Below the pieces are notes generated by a model that was given only the letters and a program-made list of their open reading frames with translations, was not told the origin of the DNA and ran no database searches. Position numbers and translations under genes: made by a program. 64,000 bases of DNA from Lamellibrachia columna (taxonomy: Eukaryota > Annelida > Polychaeta > Sabellida > Siboglinidae): assembly GCA_963662155.1 (NCBI GenBank), contig OY759272.1:48774566-48838565 (forward strand). The letters are read 5' to 3'. How positions within the stretch are numbered: the first letter of the stretch is position 1; each line of letters starts with the position of its first letter. Below, one piece after another: positions 12,538 to 24,881 of the stretch.

Positions 12538-12790
12538 GGAAATATGTTCCTCAAATTTAAAGAAGTTAATAGAACAAGATTGCACAAAGTAGCACTAGTA
12601 AACTAGCAGTGTAGACTGGATACGAGAAAGTATTAATTCTCACTGAGGACAGAGAATGTATGGAACAGATCATCTACTGCTTGTGTTAATGCAGGCAGCG
12701 TGAATGTTTTAGACATAAAACTGATAATATCTGATAAGGACGGGTTACACATAGATGAACAATTGTTAGACACTTGATAAGGGCGGGTTA
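12538..12790 (+). pseudogene. LINE reverse transcriptase C-terminal relic
   Basis: Translating across frame breaks gives NMF..K...RTR.H.V.LV, QCRLD.RK, then W......ACV.A.SVN, collinear with the last 70 residues of the LINE protein ending at 62185 in this window. The DNA also matches (for example gcaggcagcgtgaatg against gctagcagcgtgaatatg). It contains in-frame stops and is dead. It lies between the 27-bp array and the 43-bp array; the latter begins where the LINE stop codon and 3' UTR would be. Confidence 0.85.
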
Positions 12791-13762
12791 CACACAGATG
12801 AACAATTGTTGAACACTTGATAAGGGCGGGTTACACATAGATGAACAATTGTTGGACACTTGATAAGGGCGGGTTACACACAGATGAACAATTGTTGGAC
12901 ACTTGATAAGGGTGGGTTACACATAGATGAACAATTGTTGGACACTTGATAAGGGTGGGTTACACATAGATGAACAATTGTTGGACACTTGATAAGGGTG
13001 GGTTACACACAGATGAACAATTGTTGAACACTTGATAAGGGCGGGTTACACATAGATGAACAATTGTTGGACACTTGATAAGGGTGGGTTACACATAGAT
13101 GAACAATTGTTAGACACTTGATAAGGGTGGGTTACACACAAATGAACAATTGTTGAACACTTGATAAGGGTGGGTTACACACAGATGAACAATTGTTAGA
13201 CACTTGATAAGGCGGGTTACACACAGATGAACAATTGTTGGACACTTGATAAGGGTGGGTTACACACAGATGAACAATTGTTGGACACTTGATAAGGGTG
13301 GGTTACACACAGATGAACAATTGTTGGACACTTGATAGGGGTGGGTTACACACAGATGAACAATTGTTGGATACTTGATAAGGGTGGGTTACACACAGAT
13401 GAACAATTGTTGGACACTTGATAAGGGTGGGTTACACACAGATGAACAATTGTTGGATACTTGATAGGGGTGGGTTACACACAGATGAACAATTGTTGGA
13501 CACTTGATAAGGGTGGGTTACACACAGATGAACAATTGTTGGACACTTTATATGGGTGGGTTACACACAGATGAACAATTGTTGGACACTTGATAAGGGT
13601 GGGTTACACACAGATGAACAATTGTTGGACACTTGATAAGGGTGGGTTACACACAGATGAACAATTGTTGGACACTTGATAGGGGTGGGTTACACACAGA
13701 TGAACAATTGTTGGACACTTGATAAGGGTGGGTTACACACAGATGAACAATTGTTGGATACC
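12740..13762. repeat. 43-bp minisatellite derived from a LINE 3' end, about 24 copies
   Basis: The unit gggttacacacagatgaa plus caattgttggacacttgataagggt is repeated. Bases gcgggtta....tagatgaaca.ttgttggac.ct.gataag are the same as the stop-codon and early 3' UTR region of the LINE at about 62170-62215, so the array is an expansion of the 3' end of the adjoining LINE fragment. Confidence 0.95.
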
Positions 13763-13818
13763 AAATAAGAGACAGGAGGTGATATTGTACATTTTCTGAT
13801 GTTGATCTTTCAACACAG

Positions 13819-14016
13819 GACGGGGAGAAGGATCGGAAGAAGAAACACAAAAAGCACAAGGAGAAGGGGGAGAAGGAAGGGGTGGAGGAGGGGAAGAAGA
13901 AGAGGAAGAGCAAGCAGAAGCCCACCAGGAACGAGATGGATGAACTGGAGGCGTTCCTTGGCCCGGCCGGCGACTCTGGCCCAGTCGCCAAGACGTCTGA
14001 TTACGAAGTCCTCTAA
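13819..14016 (+). CDS. RABL6: RABL6, terminal coding exon
   Basis: Acceptor tttcaacacag|GACGGG, 66 codons ending in TAA at 14014-14016. It encodes a lysine-rich tract (DRKKKHKKHKEK, KKKRKSKQK) and then DELEAFLGPAGDSG ... SDYEVL at the C-terminus. Vertebrate RABL6 ends in the same arrangement, DELEAFLG ... DYEEL. This terminal block is diagnostic and, with the NPLVAGFQDD block, fixes the gene identity. The acceptor is separated from the previous exon by a 5.7-kb intron that is almost wholly tandem repeat. Confidence 0.94.
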   Translation, partial: DGEKDRKKKHKKHKEKGEKEGVEEGKKKRKSKQKPTRNEMDELEAFLGPAGDSGPVAKTSDYEVL

Positions 14017-15522
14017 ATGCCACTACAACCATGTCTTTCACATCAGTTGTTTGAGCGGCCTTTCAGACTGCTGCTGTGTCCTCGTTTTAGACTTTTAATG
14101 CAAGTCTGTGACACTTGCTGTACAAGTACTGAGGTTTGTAACAGTGTCTTCGTCTGTCATGACATGTCATGGGAGATTCGGTGCCGAGACACTGGCTTAT
14201 CAGTCATACAGGAAGTGGCTGGGCCACCCCGGGGTGTGGCTGGCCCGCCCCCGGGGTGTGGCATGGCTGGCATGCTTATTTCAAGGTGTAGTTACAGAAT
14301 TGATACTAAGGAAATCAGGAATTTAGAGACAATAGCTGTCATACATGGTACTGCTCTCTCTCTCTCTGAGGAATCCAATATGACACCGTGGGGTGGGGGG
14401 ATTTAGACAGTGATTTTGCTTAATTGTCTGATTCCTGTAATGTCCTGGACAAACCCACCCTAAAAAAAATTACCCCCTCCAACAAATATATGAATCATAA
14501 TATTTTAGAGTTGATTTGCAGTGAGTGGACATTGTTGATATTGATACACCTGAAGTGATATTGTTCATATTATTGTGATATTGATTAGTCACTTACGTGC
14601 ACTTTGACGACATACCTCTTTCATATAACAACACAGTGTGCACCACAAACAAAACAGTTTCCAAACAAACATAGTTTCCTACTATGTTGGTGATTATTAT
14701 TCTATGGCAGGTTTTTAAATAACCACAATATTTAGTTGTAAATTCACTTTTGAAATATTGAATTTTTTGTCAGTTTGGCAATTTCTGTTGTATAACACAT
14801 CAGACGGATTGTCTCCAGTACACGTTTGTAGTGTTATATGTGCAGCACAGAAGATTTCAACTTCAATATGTAAACTTATATATCACCAGTCCACTAGGAG
14901 CATATACATCTGTACAGACTGTTACAATAGTGGTTGAAATGGAATCTGCTCCTCACTGCCCGAGACACAGAGGTCGAAAACAAGCATGCATCATTCTGCC
15001 ATACTCATGCCTTGCTTCCATTAGATTAGATGTTGTTGATTTCAATTGACTCATGATTTTGTCACCAGGTGGCTCTGCAAACAACATTGACCAATCACAT
15101 TGACCTGCCTCTCTTTGGTCAGTGCCAACTAGTCGAGCATGTGGTCCATCCAGCGTTGTAAACTTGTGCTACAGTTTGCAGACATCTGCCTTATTTTGTT
15201 AGTTGTGTTGGTTGATAAGTGCATTATTCAGATACAAACAGCATTTACAGAATACAAATAATTTGTATAAAAATGATGCTAATTTGAGCTAATGCGTGTA
15301 TGTGCCAATATATCAAATCATGCATTCAACTGCTGAGACAGGAAGTACTTCTGATGTTGTCTCCCCAACACAAGAGTTCTAATGTGATGTACACAGGAGA
15401 GCCTCACTTTGATGTGTATGTACAGACCACCAATAGGCAGGATACATTGATGTCCTAACACTGTCCGTTAAACTACAATCTCAACCAGAGTCAATGTTTG
15501 ATTGACCTCAGTAGAACCGCGA

Positions 15523-16005
15523 TGGAGGTCAGACAGAGGTGTCTCCCACCCCCCATGATGGAGGTCAGACAGAGGTGTCTCCCACCCCCCATGATGGAGG
15601 TCAGACAGAGGTGTCTCCCACCCCCCATGATAGAGGTCAGACAGGTGTCTCCCACCCCCCATGATGGAGGTCAGACAGAGGTGTCTCCCACCCCCATGAT
15701 AGAGGTCAGACAGGTGTCTCCCACCCCCATGATGGAGGTCAGACAGGTGTCTCCCACCCCCCATGATGGAGGTCAGACAGGTGTCTCCCACCCCCCATGA
15801 TGGAGGTCAGACAGAGGTGTCTCCCACCCCCCATGATGGAGGTCAGACAGAGGTGTCTCCCACCCCCCATGATGGAGGTCAGACAGAGGTGTCTCCCACC
15901 CCCCCATGATGAAGGTCAGACAGAGGTATCTCCCACCCCCATGATGGAGGTCAGACAGAGGTTAAGTGTCTCCCACCCCCCATGATGGAGGTCAGACAGA
16001 GGTTA
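15523..16005. repeat. 32-36-bp tandem repeat, about 13 copies
   Basis: The unit gatggaggtcagacagag plus gtgtctcccaccccccat, with variable C-run length and a 3-4-bp indel (acagaggtg/acaggtg). Confidence 0.95.
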
Positions 16006-16458
16006 GTGGACATGTAATGGTCCAGTATACTGATCAGTTAACAGATTTCTTAACACAAGCCATATCCACTACTGAGTACCCATAGATGGTCTGCAGGTGT
16101 TCACACCAGTCTCCACGGTGGACAAGTAGTTGTCGGTCTGTTCATGGTCTTCCTAGAAGAATGTTGTATTTAATCAGAAGATCCATTACACTTTATTCAA
16201 GAATCCCTGTGATGAACAAAGATGAGATTGTTGTTGAGTTTCAATATAGTTTAATGAGATTCGTCCTCTGGATGACTAGGTGTATAGATTCGGTGAGAAA
16301 TACAGAAATCGGCAATAAGAAAATAACTTCGGTGAAGTTGTGTTGGACGTTTGTATATAGCAGTATAATGTAAGTGATACGTTTGTGTTGGTATTGTATC
16401 ACCAGATGTGTACAGAAGTGTCTACAAAATGCCTGGCTGATATGTGTGTATGTAAGTA

Positions 16459-16464
16459 AATAAA
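16459..16464 (+). terminator. RABL6: Candidate RABL6 poly(A) signal
   Basis: AATAAA on the + strand with a downstream GT-rich element; the first such signal after the RABL6 stop. Confidence 0.55.
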
Positions 16465-16635
16465 CCTGCTCAGAGAATACTGTGTTGTCTTCATGTTTGT
16501 TGACATCCATGGAGTTGGGTGGCATGGTCCAACACCGATAACAGCATTGGCCATGTGAACTCAGTTCGTTGATCACTGCACCATTTAAAATCTTGGAAAC
16601 TGGATTTTTTTAACATGAGTTAACTTCCCTGCAGA

Positions 16636-17330
16636 GGATATGATACAGGGTGTCACCAAATGGAGGATATGAAAGTCGTACAAATGATACAGGGTGTCAC
16701 CAAATGGAAGATATGAACGTCGTACAAATGATACAGGGTGTCACCAAATGGAGGATATGAAAGTCATACAAATGATACAGGGTGTCATCAAATGGAAGAT
16801 ATGAACGTCGTACAAATGATACAGGATGTCACCAAATGGAGGATATGAACGTCGTACAAATGATACAGGATGTCACCAAATGGAGGATATGAACGTCGTA
16901 CAAATGATACAGGGTGTCATCAAATGGAGGATATGAACGTCGTACAAATGATACAGGATGTCACCAAATGGAGGATATGAACGTCGTACAAATGATACAG
17001 GGTGTCATCAAATGGAAGATATGAACGTCGTACAAATGATACAGGATGTCACCAAATGGAGGATATGAACGTCGTACAAATGATACAGGGTGTCATCAAA
17101 TGGAAGATATGAACGTCGTACAAATGATACAGGATGTCACCAAATGGAGGATATGAACGTCGTACAAATGATACAGGATGTCACCAAATGGAGGATATGA
17201 AAGGCGTACAAATGATACAGGGTGTCACCAAATGGAGGACATGAAAGTCATACAAATGATATAGGGTGTCACCAAATGGAGGACATGAAAGTCATACAAA
17301 TGATACAGGGTGTCATCAAATGAAACCGAC
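16636..17330. repeat. 44-bp tandem repeat, about 15 copies, between convergent genes
   Basis: The unit gatacagggtgtcaccaa plus atggaggatatgaacgtcgtacaaat repeats between the inferred 3' ends of RABL6 (+) and ARPC5 (-). Confidence 0.95.
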
Positions 17331-18078
17331 AGTGGATTGATCATGTGTACAGGGAACGCAATGTGACTCCTATCTGCTAAACGGCTGATTCTGTTATTGG
17401 CTGTTGAGTAGAGTCCACTCATATATACTACATTGGCTACAAAACAACCAAATGTGTCGGCCATTTTAATGAGGAACTGACAAAATTATACTGTGGATGT
17501 CCATACAGTACTAGATAATACTAGATAATGTCCATACAGTACTAGATAATACGGCAGATACGAAGCACGAAATGTTTGTATAAATAAACCTGGTACACTA
17601 AATTGATACTTTGACAGGCAGTACTGCATGCGTAAAAAATTATACATATGCATCCTTCAGGGACTAAAATTACAAAATGCATTTTTTATCAAAACATGTT
17701 ATACTGACGGTGCTCCATATAACCTGACCAAACCACCCTCTGAAAAAATATTACTTTCCATCAATATCCTCTTCTACAGGGGACATCACCGACTCGAAGT
17801 GCACACACAGCTACCAAGACAGGACTCCCCAGGTTATATATAAAAAGTATATACCAATAAAATGTACTGACTTTGGACACTGAGGCAGCTTCGTGCACAA
17901 GGTAAGTTTCTTTAAATATGATGTGTTATATAATAATGCTTGATACCTGTGTCGTGTGATGCTCCAGACTACACTATTAAAGAAATTGTAAAGGCTCGTG
18001 CCATGTTGGCTGATGGCGACATGGAGTTATAAATATTACCAGTAACACAAAGTACTGCTTAGTTTATATATCAAGTGA
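17331..18078. other. Intergenic, nothing recognised
   Basis: Region between the 44-bp array and the inferred ARPC5 3' end. It has one small duplication (gtccatacagtactagataa, 17500-17550) and short open frames without coding character. Confidence 0.6.
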
Positions 18079-18084
18079 TTTATT
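18079..18084 (-). terminator. ARPC5: Candidate ARPC5 poly(A) signal
   Basis: TTTATT on the + strand reads AATAAA on the ARPC5 strand, about 480 nt after the stop codon. Confidence 0.5.
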
Positions 18085-18189
18085 GATTTACCATCCTAAC
18101 TAGAATATACACCGCTAGCCTGTGTCATTCTGTAAACGAAGAATCCCATTGTAAAGTTGCTGGAAGTGCTAACGTTACTTTCATTATTT

Positions 18190-18430
18190 CCCATAATACA
18201 TACATATATAGTGAAGACATAACATGACTCCGATCATTGGTGGCACATCTATATATATACATATATAGTGAAGACATAACATGACTCTGATCATTGGTGG
18301 CACATCTATATATATCTATATATATAGTGAAGACATAACATGACTCCGATCATTGGTGGCACATCTATATATATACATATATATAGTGAAGACATAACAT
18401 GACTCCGATCATTGGTGGCACATCTATATA
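18190..18430. repeat. About 60-bp tandem repeat, 4 copies, in ARPC5 3' UTR
   Basis: The unit tagtgaagacataacatg plus actccgatcattggtggcacatc and a TA-rich linker (tatatatacatata) that varies in length. Confidence 0.9.
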
Positions 18431-18562
18431 TTCGTGCTGGTGCATTTAGAAGCTGATAAACAATATGACTCTGGCCTTGCTAGTAGTTATACAAAATGGC
18501 AGAACTATGTGCCATGCAGGATAGCTTGGAAATGTAGCTATAATGTTCTGTATAGAATGTGT

Positions 18563-18625
18563 TTACACTCGTTTCCTGTCCGTCAATACTCGAACTATAC
18601 AGCCGAGGCCAGCCGATGCAAACAC
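18563..18625 (-). CDS. ARPC5: ARPC5, terminal coding exon (exon 4)
   Basis: On the minus strand the acceptor is ttttgtag|GTGTTT, followed by 20 codons and TAA (18563-18565). It encodes VFASAGLGCIVRVLTDRKRV, the conserved C-terminus of the p16 subunit (human GGVGSIVRVLTARKTV, from memory). Phase 0 entry matches the end of exon 3 (WHQK). The four exons total 459 nt, 152 residues, against 151 in human. Confidence 0.95.
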   Translation of the reverse strand: MFASAGLGCIVRVLTDRKRV

Positions 18626-19399
18626 CTACAAAACAACAAAGGTTAATTACAATGTTAATCCACAATACAACAGTAGCAATACTCATTAGTATAACTAAAT
18701 ATGGGAAGCATTTATTTGGCTGAAAAACCGAAGTTACTGAATATAAAAAGATAAAAAAGAACAAGGGAATGAGAAAACATCAAAGCCAAAATTGCTTTTA
18801 TCTGTCCTTAGTGGTATGACAAAATATTTGTACATTAATAGTGAGAAATTGTCTACAAAGCAACTGCTAATTGATTATTACTGAGGTGGAACTGCTAACA
18901 ACTCATTCTATTGATGACACCTAACAAAACTTCCCTCATTTGATTCTATGAATAAATTATGAAGTGTAGAACTATACTGAATCAACTTACGAAAATGAAA
19001 GAATATTTACATAGGTGCCAACCCAGGGTGGAACAGGCTGTGTCTCTATACCATATGAACAGTATCACACACGTAAACCTTGAGCGGTCTAACACAGGCA
19101 ATAGAAATCAGAAAGACTACAAACAAACCCGTACAATTATCTATATCTGCTCAATTTCAAACTGGAATATATTGATTGGATCTTGCCAATGGCAAACGGC
19201 TGAAATAGTCACTCTTCAGAGGTGTTTTGATCTGATGATCTGGTATTCACTGCCATTTCACAAACACAGACCATATCTTGTGATAAAAGCCATGTTCAAA
19301 AGCCACAAAACAATAGCTTGGGATGTTTCTTACACCCAAACATCATTTCAGAATATCCATGTAAGAATTGGCAGCCATGTATTTATCAAGATTCGTTAA
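18626..19399 (-). other. ARPC5 intron 3, left part
   Basis: AT-rich intronic sequence between exon 4 and the TTAA-flanked element; short open frames only. The target TTAA is at 19396-19399. Confidence 0.65.
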
Positions 19400-20415
19400 A
19401 GTGAAACCAAAGGCATTGTTTTGGACCTTTGCACCTGCAAAGAGTGCCTAAAAACTAACCATTTGTATGTATAATCAAGAATATCACGCAAGTGGTTATC
19501 TGGGAATCTGTTCTAAAAGTGCGAAATTCTGGTCTAATGTAATTTTTCGTGGAGGCTGACATATTCATCAGTGTTTGAAATTTTGTCCAATCAGCAGCAA
19601 GCAGCCCCTTAACCCCCAACACGGCTGTGACGTAGGCTGTGCATATTGCGTGTATTTTTAAAGTGGTTGAAATGTGCGGTTACATTTTTATTTGCTTTTA
19701 TATTGGATTTACTCGCAGCAAAAACTCTTACAATGCTGTACTGTGCAGCATTTGGATGTAAACATGATTCAGCGAGGTCTAGAGTTGTCTTTTTTTTCGA
19801 TTTCCTCTGGAAAAACAGACAGTAGTGAACCAATGAATTCACAATTGCGGGTGGGTTGGTTGGAAGCCCTAGCGATATGCTAGACTTTGTTTGGTCCATT
19901 TTGAAGAGTCCTATTTTGAAGTTGATATATTTTCATCAACCAATGGGTCAAGATCCTTCAAAACGTCGGCAACGGAAAACGTTAAAGCCTGAAGCGGTAT
20001 TGACAATCTTCCAGCATGTACCTCAGCTGAAGGCTTCGACACAATGGAAACACTTGATCAAGAGAACTGTCAAATCGTAACGTGAGGCAGTTAGTAAACA
20101 ATGAATGAATGGACTATCTTGCCAAATAAATTTATTTTAGACGCAAACAGCACGTCCAAACTTATTGGCAAGTATGTGACTAAAATCGTCTACGTTTAAG
20201 ATCAGGCGTTTAAAGTTTGAGTTGTGGGAAACCTAGTCAGCACTCTTGACTTAAGATTCTGAACAAATATGGCACTGCCCATGCAAAAAAATTTGGTGTT
20301 CAACTAGGTATATTTAGTTAACCACTTGCATGATATTCTTGATTACAGTTGCAAATGGTTAGTTTTCAAGTACTCTGCTAGGTGTAAAGGACCCAAAAAT
20401 GTGTTTGGTTTCACT
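19400..20415. mobile_element. Kolobok-like TTAA-flanked DNA transposon relic, 1,016 bp
   Basis: The element starts AGTGAAACC and ends GGTTTCACT and is flanked by TTAA on both sides (19396-19399 and 20416-20419). The two ends form an imperfect inverted repeat of about 105 bp, including the shared blocks aaaactaaccatttg and aatcaagaatatca. It contains a decayed THAP zinc finger. THAP domain plus TTAA target plus long TIRs is the combination known for the Kolobok superfamily; P elements also carry THAP but make 8-bp duplications. It is inserted in ARPC5 intron 3. Confidence 0.8.
19733..20080 (+). pseudogene. Degenerate THAP zinc-finger coding sequence
   Basis: Reading across frameshifts on the + strand gives MLYCAAFGCKHDSARS (Y-C-x-x-x-G-C, first Zn pair), an F-F-x-F-P-like block, a W, then RLCLVHFEE (C-x-x-H-F, second Zn pair), and finally LKPEAVLTIF, the typical end of a THAP domain (L-K-x-x-A-V-P-T-I-F). 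The order and spacing fit a roughly 85-residue THAP domain. Stops and frame changes show it is inactive. No transposase core follows. Confidence 0.75.
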
Positions 20416-20419
20416 TTAA

Positions 20420-20844
20420 GGTAGCCAAGAAGTTCCTCAGTGCCATGTATTTTCTGTTTTGATTAAACCAGGCGATTTTCACTATCAAGTGCTTGATTCA
20501 GTGTCAATAACAAAGCGACTGTTAATGACTTGACAACACAACACAGCGGCTTCCATCAACAACCTATGAGTGTCTTCAAATGGACCTTGCATTTGGAGGG
20601 TATTGAGGTCCTAAAAATTTTAATTTTAAAGAAATTTTATTTCACCAAACTAGGCTAAGGCCATAATTTGACAAAGGTGGAATGGAGACTCAATGGACTG
20701 TATTTTCTTTGTTATTTTGTTTTGCATTTATCATGAAGAAGTTTTAAAATTTTTGAAGTACTAGCCTTAAAAAGGTCTTAAATCTATCAGACTAAAGCTG
20801 TACATGCCACGCCCCGCCCCGCCCCGCCCCGTTGCAATAAATAC
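20420..20844 (-). other. ARPC5 intron 3, right part
   Basis: Intronic, no gene seen. A short CCCCG pentamer run lies at about 20812-20831, next to the exon 3 donor. Confidence 0.65.
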
Positions 20845-21021
20845 CTTTTGGTGCCACGTCAGCAACTGAGCACTGCTGCCCTCTGCTGGAATCTCAAAGC
20901 CGCGGTAAATGTACTTCATCAGGATGTCCTTGGTTGGCGAGTCAAGATTCTTAACAGCGTTGTCAATGTCACTAGACTTGATTGACATGATAACTCTCAT
21001 CACCACCTGGAGGGACTTATC
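20845..21021 (-). CDS. ARPC5: ARPC5, coding exon 3
   Basis: 177 nt, 59 codons, phase 0 at both ends; acceptor gcattgtag|GATAAG, donor CAAAAG|GTATTT. It encodes DKSLQVVMRVIMSIKS, then SDIDNAVKNLD and LMKYIYRGFEIP...LLTWHQK. The block LLMKYIYKGFE and the WH[EQ]K end are hallmarks of ARPC5. Confidence 0.96.
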
Positions 21022-21119
21022 CTACAATGCAACAATTGTCAAGTACATGTCACATAGTGTGAGTATTTGTGACATTCGCATGTCTAAGGATGATCCCAAG
21101 ACAACAGTACTGTCTACCT

Positions 21120-21452
21120 GAACTCAATGTCATCTAACCTCAGACTACCCTCCCTTACATGAACATAACATCATCTAACCTCAGACTACCCTCCCTTACA
21201 TGAACCTAATGTCATCTAACCTCAGACTACCTTCTTTACATGAACATAATGTCATCTAACCTCAGACTACCCTCCCTTACATGAACATAATGTCATCTAA
21301 CCTCAGACTACCTTCCCTTACATGAACCTAATGTCATCTAACCTCAGACTACCTTCTTTACATGAACATAATGGCATCTAACTTCAGACCACCCTCCCTT
21401 ACATGAACCTAATGGTATATAACCTCAGACTACCTTCCCTTACATGAACCTA
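21120..21452. repeat. 41-bp tandem repeat, about 8 copies
   Basis: The unit gaacataatgtcatctaa plus cctcagactaccctcccttacat, in ARPC5 intron 2. Confidence 0.94.
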
Positions 21453-21634
21453 TATGCCTATATACTGCTTATATGTGCTTGAGGTCAGCACCGTTATGGC
21501 CTGTGATTGAAAATAAAGACTGTTTTAGGGCATTAGTAACTTGTAAGTTAGTGAAACGGTCCCTTGATCAGTCATCCAAGAGTAGTTACCAAAGATAGTC
21601 TGAGTGAATACCTGGCAATAGGTACAGTTGCAAT

Positions 21635-24600
21635 ACAGTCACAAGCACACCAACACTGTGTTCAATACAGTCACAACCACACCAACATTGTGTTCAATAC
21701 AGTCACAAGTACACGAACATTGTGTTCAATACAGTCACAAGCACACCAACATTGTGTTCGATACAGTCACAAGCACACGAACATTGTGTTCAATACAGTC
21801 ACAAGCACACGAACATTGTGTTCAATACAGTCACAAGCACACGAACATTGTGTTCAATACAGTCACAAGCACACCAACACTGTGTTCAATACAGTCACAA
21901 CCACACCAACATTGTGTTCAATACAGTCACAACCACACCAACATTGTGTTCAATACAGTCACAAGCACACCAACACTGTGTTCAATACAGTCACAAGCAC
22001 ACCAACACTGTGTTCAATACAGTCACAAGCACAACAACATTGTGTTCAATACAGTCACAAGCACACCAACACTGTGTTCAATACAGTCACAAGCACACCA
22101 ACACTGTGTTCAATACAGTCACAACCACACCAACATTGTGTTCAATACAGTCACAAGCACACCAACACTGTGTTCAATACAGTCACAAGCACACCAACAC
22201 TGTGTTCAATACAGTCACAAGCACAACAACATTGTGTTCAATACAGTCACAAGCACACCAACACTGTGTTCAATACAGTCACAAGCACAACAACATTGTG
22301 TTCAATACAGTCACAACCACACCAACACTGTGTTCAATACAGTCACAACCACACCAACACTGTGTTCAATACAGTCACAAGCACAACAACATTGTGTTCA
22401 ATACAGTCACAAGCACACCAACACTGTGTTCAATACAGTCACAAGTACACAAACATTGTGTTCAATACAGTCACAACCACACCAACACTGTGTTCAATAC
22501 AGTCACAAGCACACCAACACTGTGTTCAATACAGTCACAAGCACACGAACATTGTGTTCAATACAGTCACAACCACACCAACATTGTGTTCAATACAGTC
22601 ACAAGCACACCAACATTGTGTTCGATACAGTCACAAGCACACGAACATTGTGTTCAATACAGTCACAAGCACACGAACATTGTGTTCAATACAGTCACAA
22701 GCACACGAACATTGTGTTCAATACAGTCACAAGCACACCAACATTGTGTTCAATACAGTCACAAGCACACCAACATTGTGTTCAATACAGTCACAAGCAC
22801 ACGAACATTGTGTTCAATACAGTCACAAGCACACGAACATTGTGTTCAATACAGTCACAAGTACACGAACATTGTGTTCAATACAGTCACAAGCACACCA
22901 ACATTGTGTTCGATACAGTCACAAGCACACGAACATTGTGTTCAATACAGTCACAAGCACACGAACATTGTGTTCAATACAGTCACAAGCACACGAACAT
23001 TGTGTTCAATACAGTCACAAGCACACCAACATTGTGTTCAATACAGTCACAAGCACACCAACACTGTGTTCAATACAGTCACAACCACACCAACACTGTG
23101 TTCAATACAGTCACAAGCACAACAACATTGTGTTCAATACAGTCACAAGCACACCAACACTGTGTTCAATACAGTCACAAGTACACCAACACTGTGTTCA
23201 ATACAGTCACAAGCACACCAACACTGTGTTCAATACAGTCACAAGCACACGAACATTGTGTTCAATACAGTCACAACCACACCAACATTGTGTTCAATAC
23301 AGTCACAAGCACACGAACATTGTGTTCGATACAGTCACAAGCACACGAACATTGTGTTCAATACAGTCACAAGCACACGAACATTGTGTTCAATACAGTC
23401 ACAAGCACACGAACATTGTGTTCAATACAGTCACAAGCACACGAACATTGTGTTCAATACAGTCACAAGCACACCAACATTGTGTTCAATACAGTCACAA
23501 GCACACGAACATTGTGTTCAATACAGTCACAAGCACACGAACATTGTGTTCAATACAGTCACAAGCACACGAACATTGTGTTCAATACAGTCACAAGCAC
23601 ACGAACATTGTGTTCAATACAGTCACAAGCACACGAACATTGTGTTCAATACAGTCACAAGCACACCAACATTGTGTTCAATACAGTCACAAGCACACGA
23701 ACATTGTGTTCAATACAGTCACAAGCACACGAACATTGTGTTCAATACAGTCACAAGCACACGAACATTGTGTTCAATACAGTCACAAGCACACGAACAT
23801 TGTGTTCAATACAGTCACAACCACACCAACATTGTGTTCAATACAGTCACAAGTACACGAACATTGTGTTCAATACAGTCACAAGCACACGAACATTGTG
23901 TTCAATACAGTCACAAGCACACGAACATTGTGTTCAATACAGTCACAAGCACACGAACATTGTGTTCAATACAGTCACAAGCACACGAACATTGTGTTCA
24001 ATACAGTCACAAACACACGAACATTGTGTTCAATACAGTCACAAGCACACGAACATTTTGTTCAATACAGTCACAAGCACACGAACATTGTGTTCAATAC
24101 AGCCACAAGCACACGAACATTGTGTTCAATACAGTCACAAGCACACGAACATTGTGTTCAATACAGTCACAAGCACACGAACATTGTGTTCAATACAGTC
24201 ACAAGCACACAAACAATGTGTTCAATACAGTCACAAGCACACGAACATTGTGTTCAATACAGTCACAAGCACACGAACATTGTGTTCAATACAGTCACAA
24301 GCACACGAACATTTTGTTCAATACAGCCACAAGCACACGAACATTGTGTTCAATACAGTCACAAGCACACGAACATTGTGTTCAATACAGTCACAAGCAC
24401 AACAGATTGTGTTCACTACAGTCACAAGCCACAAGCACACGAACATTGTGTTCAATACAGTCACAAGCACACGAACATTGTGTTCAATACAGTCACAAGC
24501 ACAACAGATTGTGTTCACTACAGTCACAAGCATACGAACACTGTGTTCAATACAGTCACAAGCACATCCACCAACATTGTGTTCAATACAGTCACAAACA

Positions 24601-24648
24601 CACCAACAATGTGTTCACTACAGTCACAAGCACACTAACATTGTGTTC
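21635..24648. repeat. 32-bp minisatellite, about 94 copies
   Basis: The unit cacaagcacacgaacatt plus gtgttcaatacagt, in ARPC5 intron 2. Because 32 is not a multiple of 3, each frame cycles through all three readings, yet none meets a stop on the + strand; three overlapping false frames of about 1,000 codons result. The right end shows shortened and rearranged copies (24400-24640). Confidence 0.97.
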
Positions 24649-24808
24649 AATGGCAATGAAACAGCCCATGATGTGACCAGGACTAGGTATTGACATTATG
24701 GATATTGCTGAAAATTTACCTTTATAATTTATAAGAAAACTCACAGGACAGCAATATGTTAGTGTTTAACTATGTTCTAACTGTCACTGTGAGGACAACG
24801 TCACTCAC

Positions 24809-24881
24809 CTTGAAAGCCTGGTTCTTGGAGGTTACCGGGGGGTTGCGAAGAGATACCTTCAATGCATCAACATTCCTACCC
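24809..24881 (-). CDS. ARPC5: ARPC5, coding exon 2
   Basis: 73 nt; acceptor gttatcag|GGGTAGG, donor TTCAAG|GTGAGT. It completes the Gln codon split from exon 1 and encodes GRNVDALKVSLRNPPV then TSKNQAFK, collinear with human QGNMTAALQAALKNPPI. Confidence 0.94.

Larger units (their letters stand above)
14017..16480 (+). other. RABL6: Probable RABL6 3' UTR
   Basis: From the stop codon there is no coding-like sequence. The first clear AATAAA is at 16459-16464, followed by a GT-rich stretch (tgtgttgtcttcatg), so the 3' UTR is inferred to be about 2.45 kb. It contains the 32-36-bp array at 15523-16005. A shorter alternative end cannot be excluded. Confidence 0.55.

Noticed and set aside
8226..12606. 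Open frames of 1,422-1,453 codons on both strands
   Set aside because: They are readings of the 27-bp intronic array (nine codons per unit); no start context, domain or codon signal, and they lie inside a RABL6 intron.
21564..24693. Three overlapping forward frames of about 1,000 codons
   Set aside because: All are translations of the same 32-bp array in ARPC5 intron 2; three simultaneous frames cannot all be genes and the content is pure repeat.
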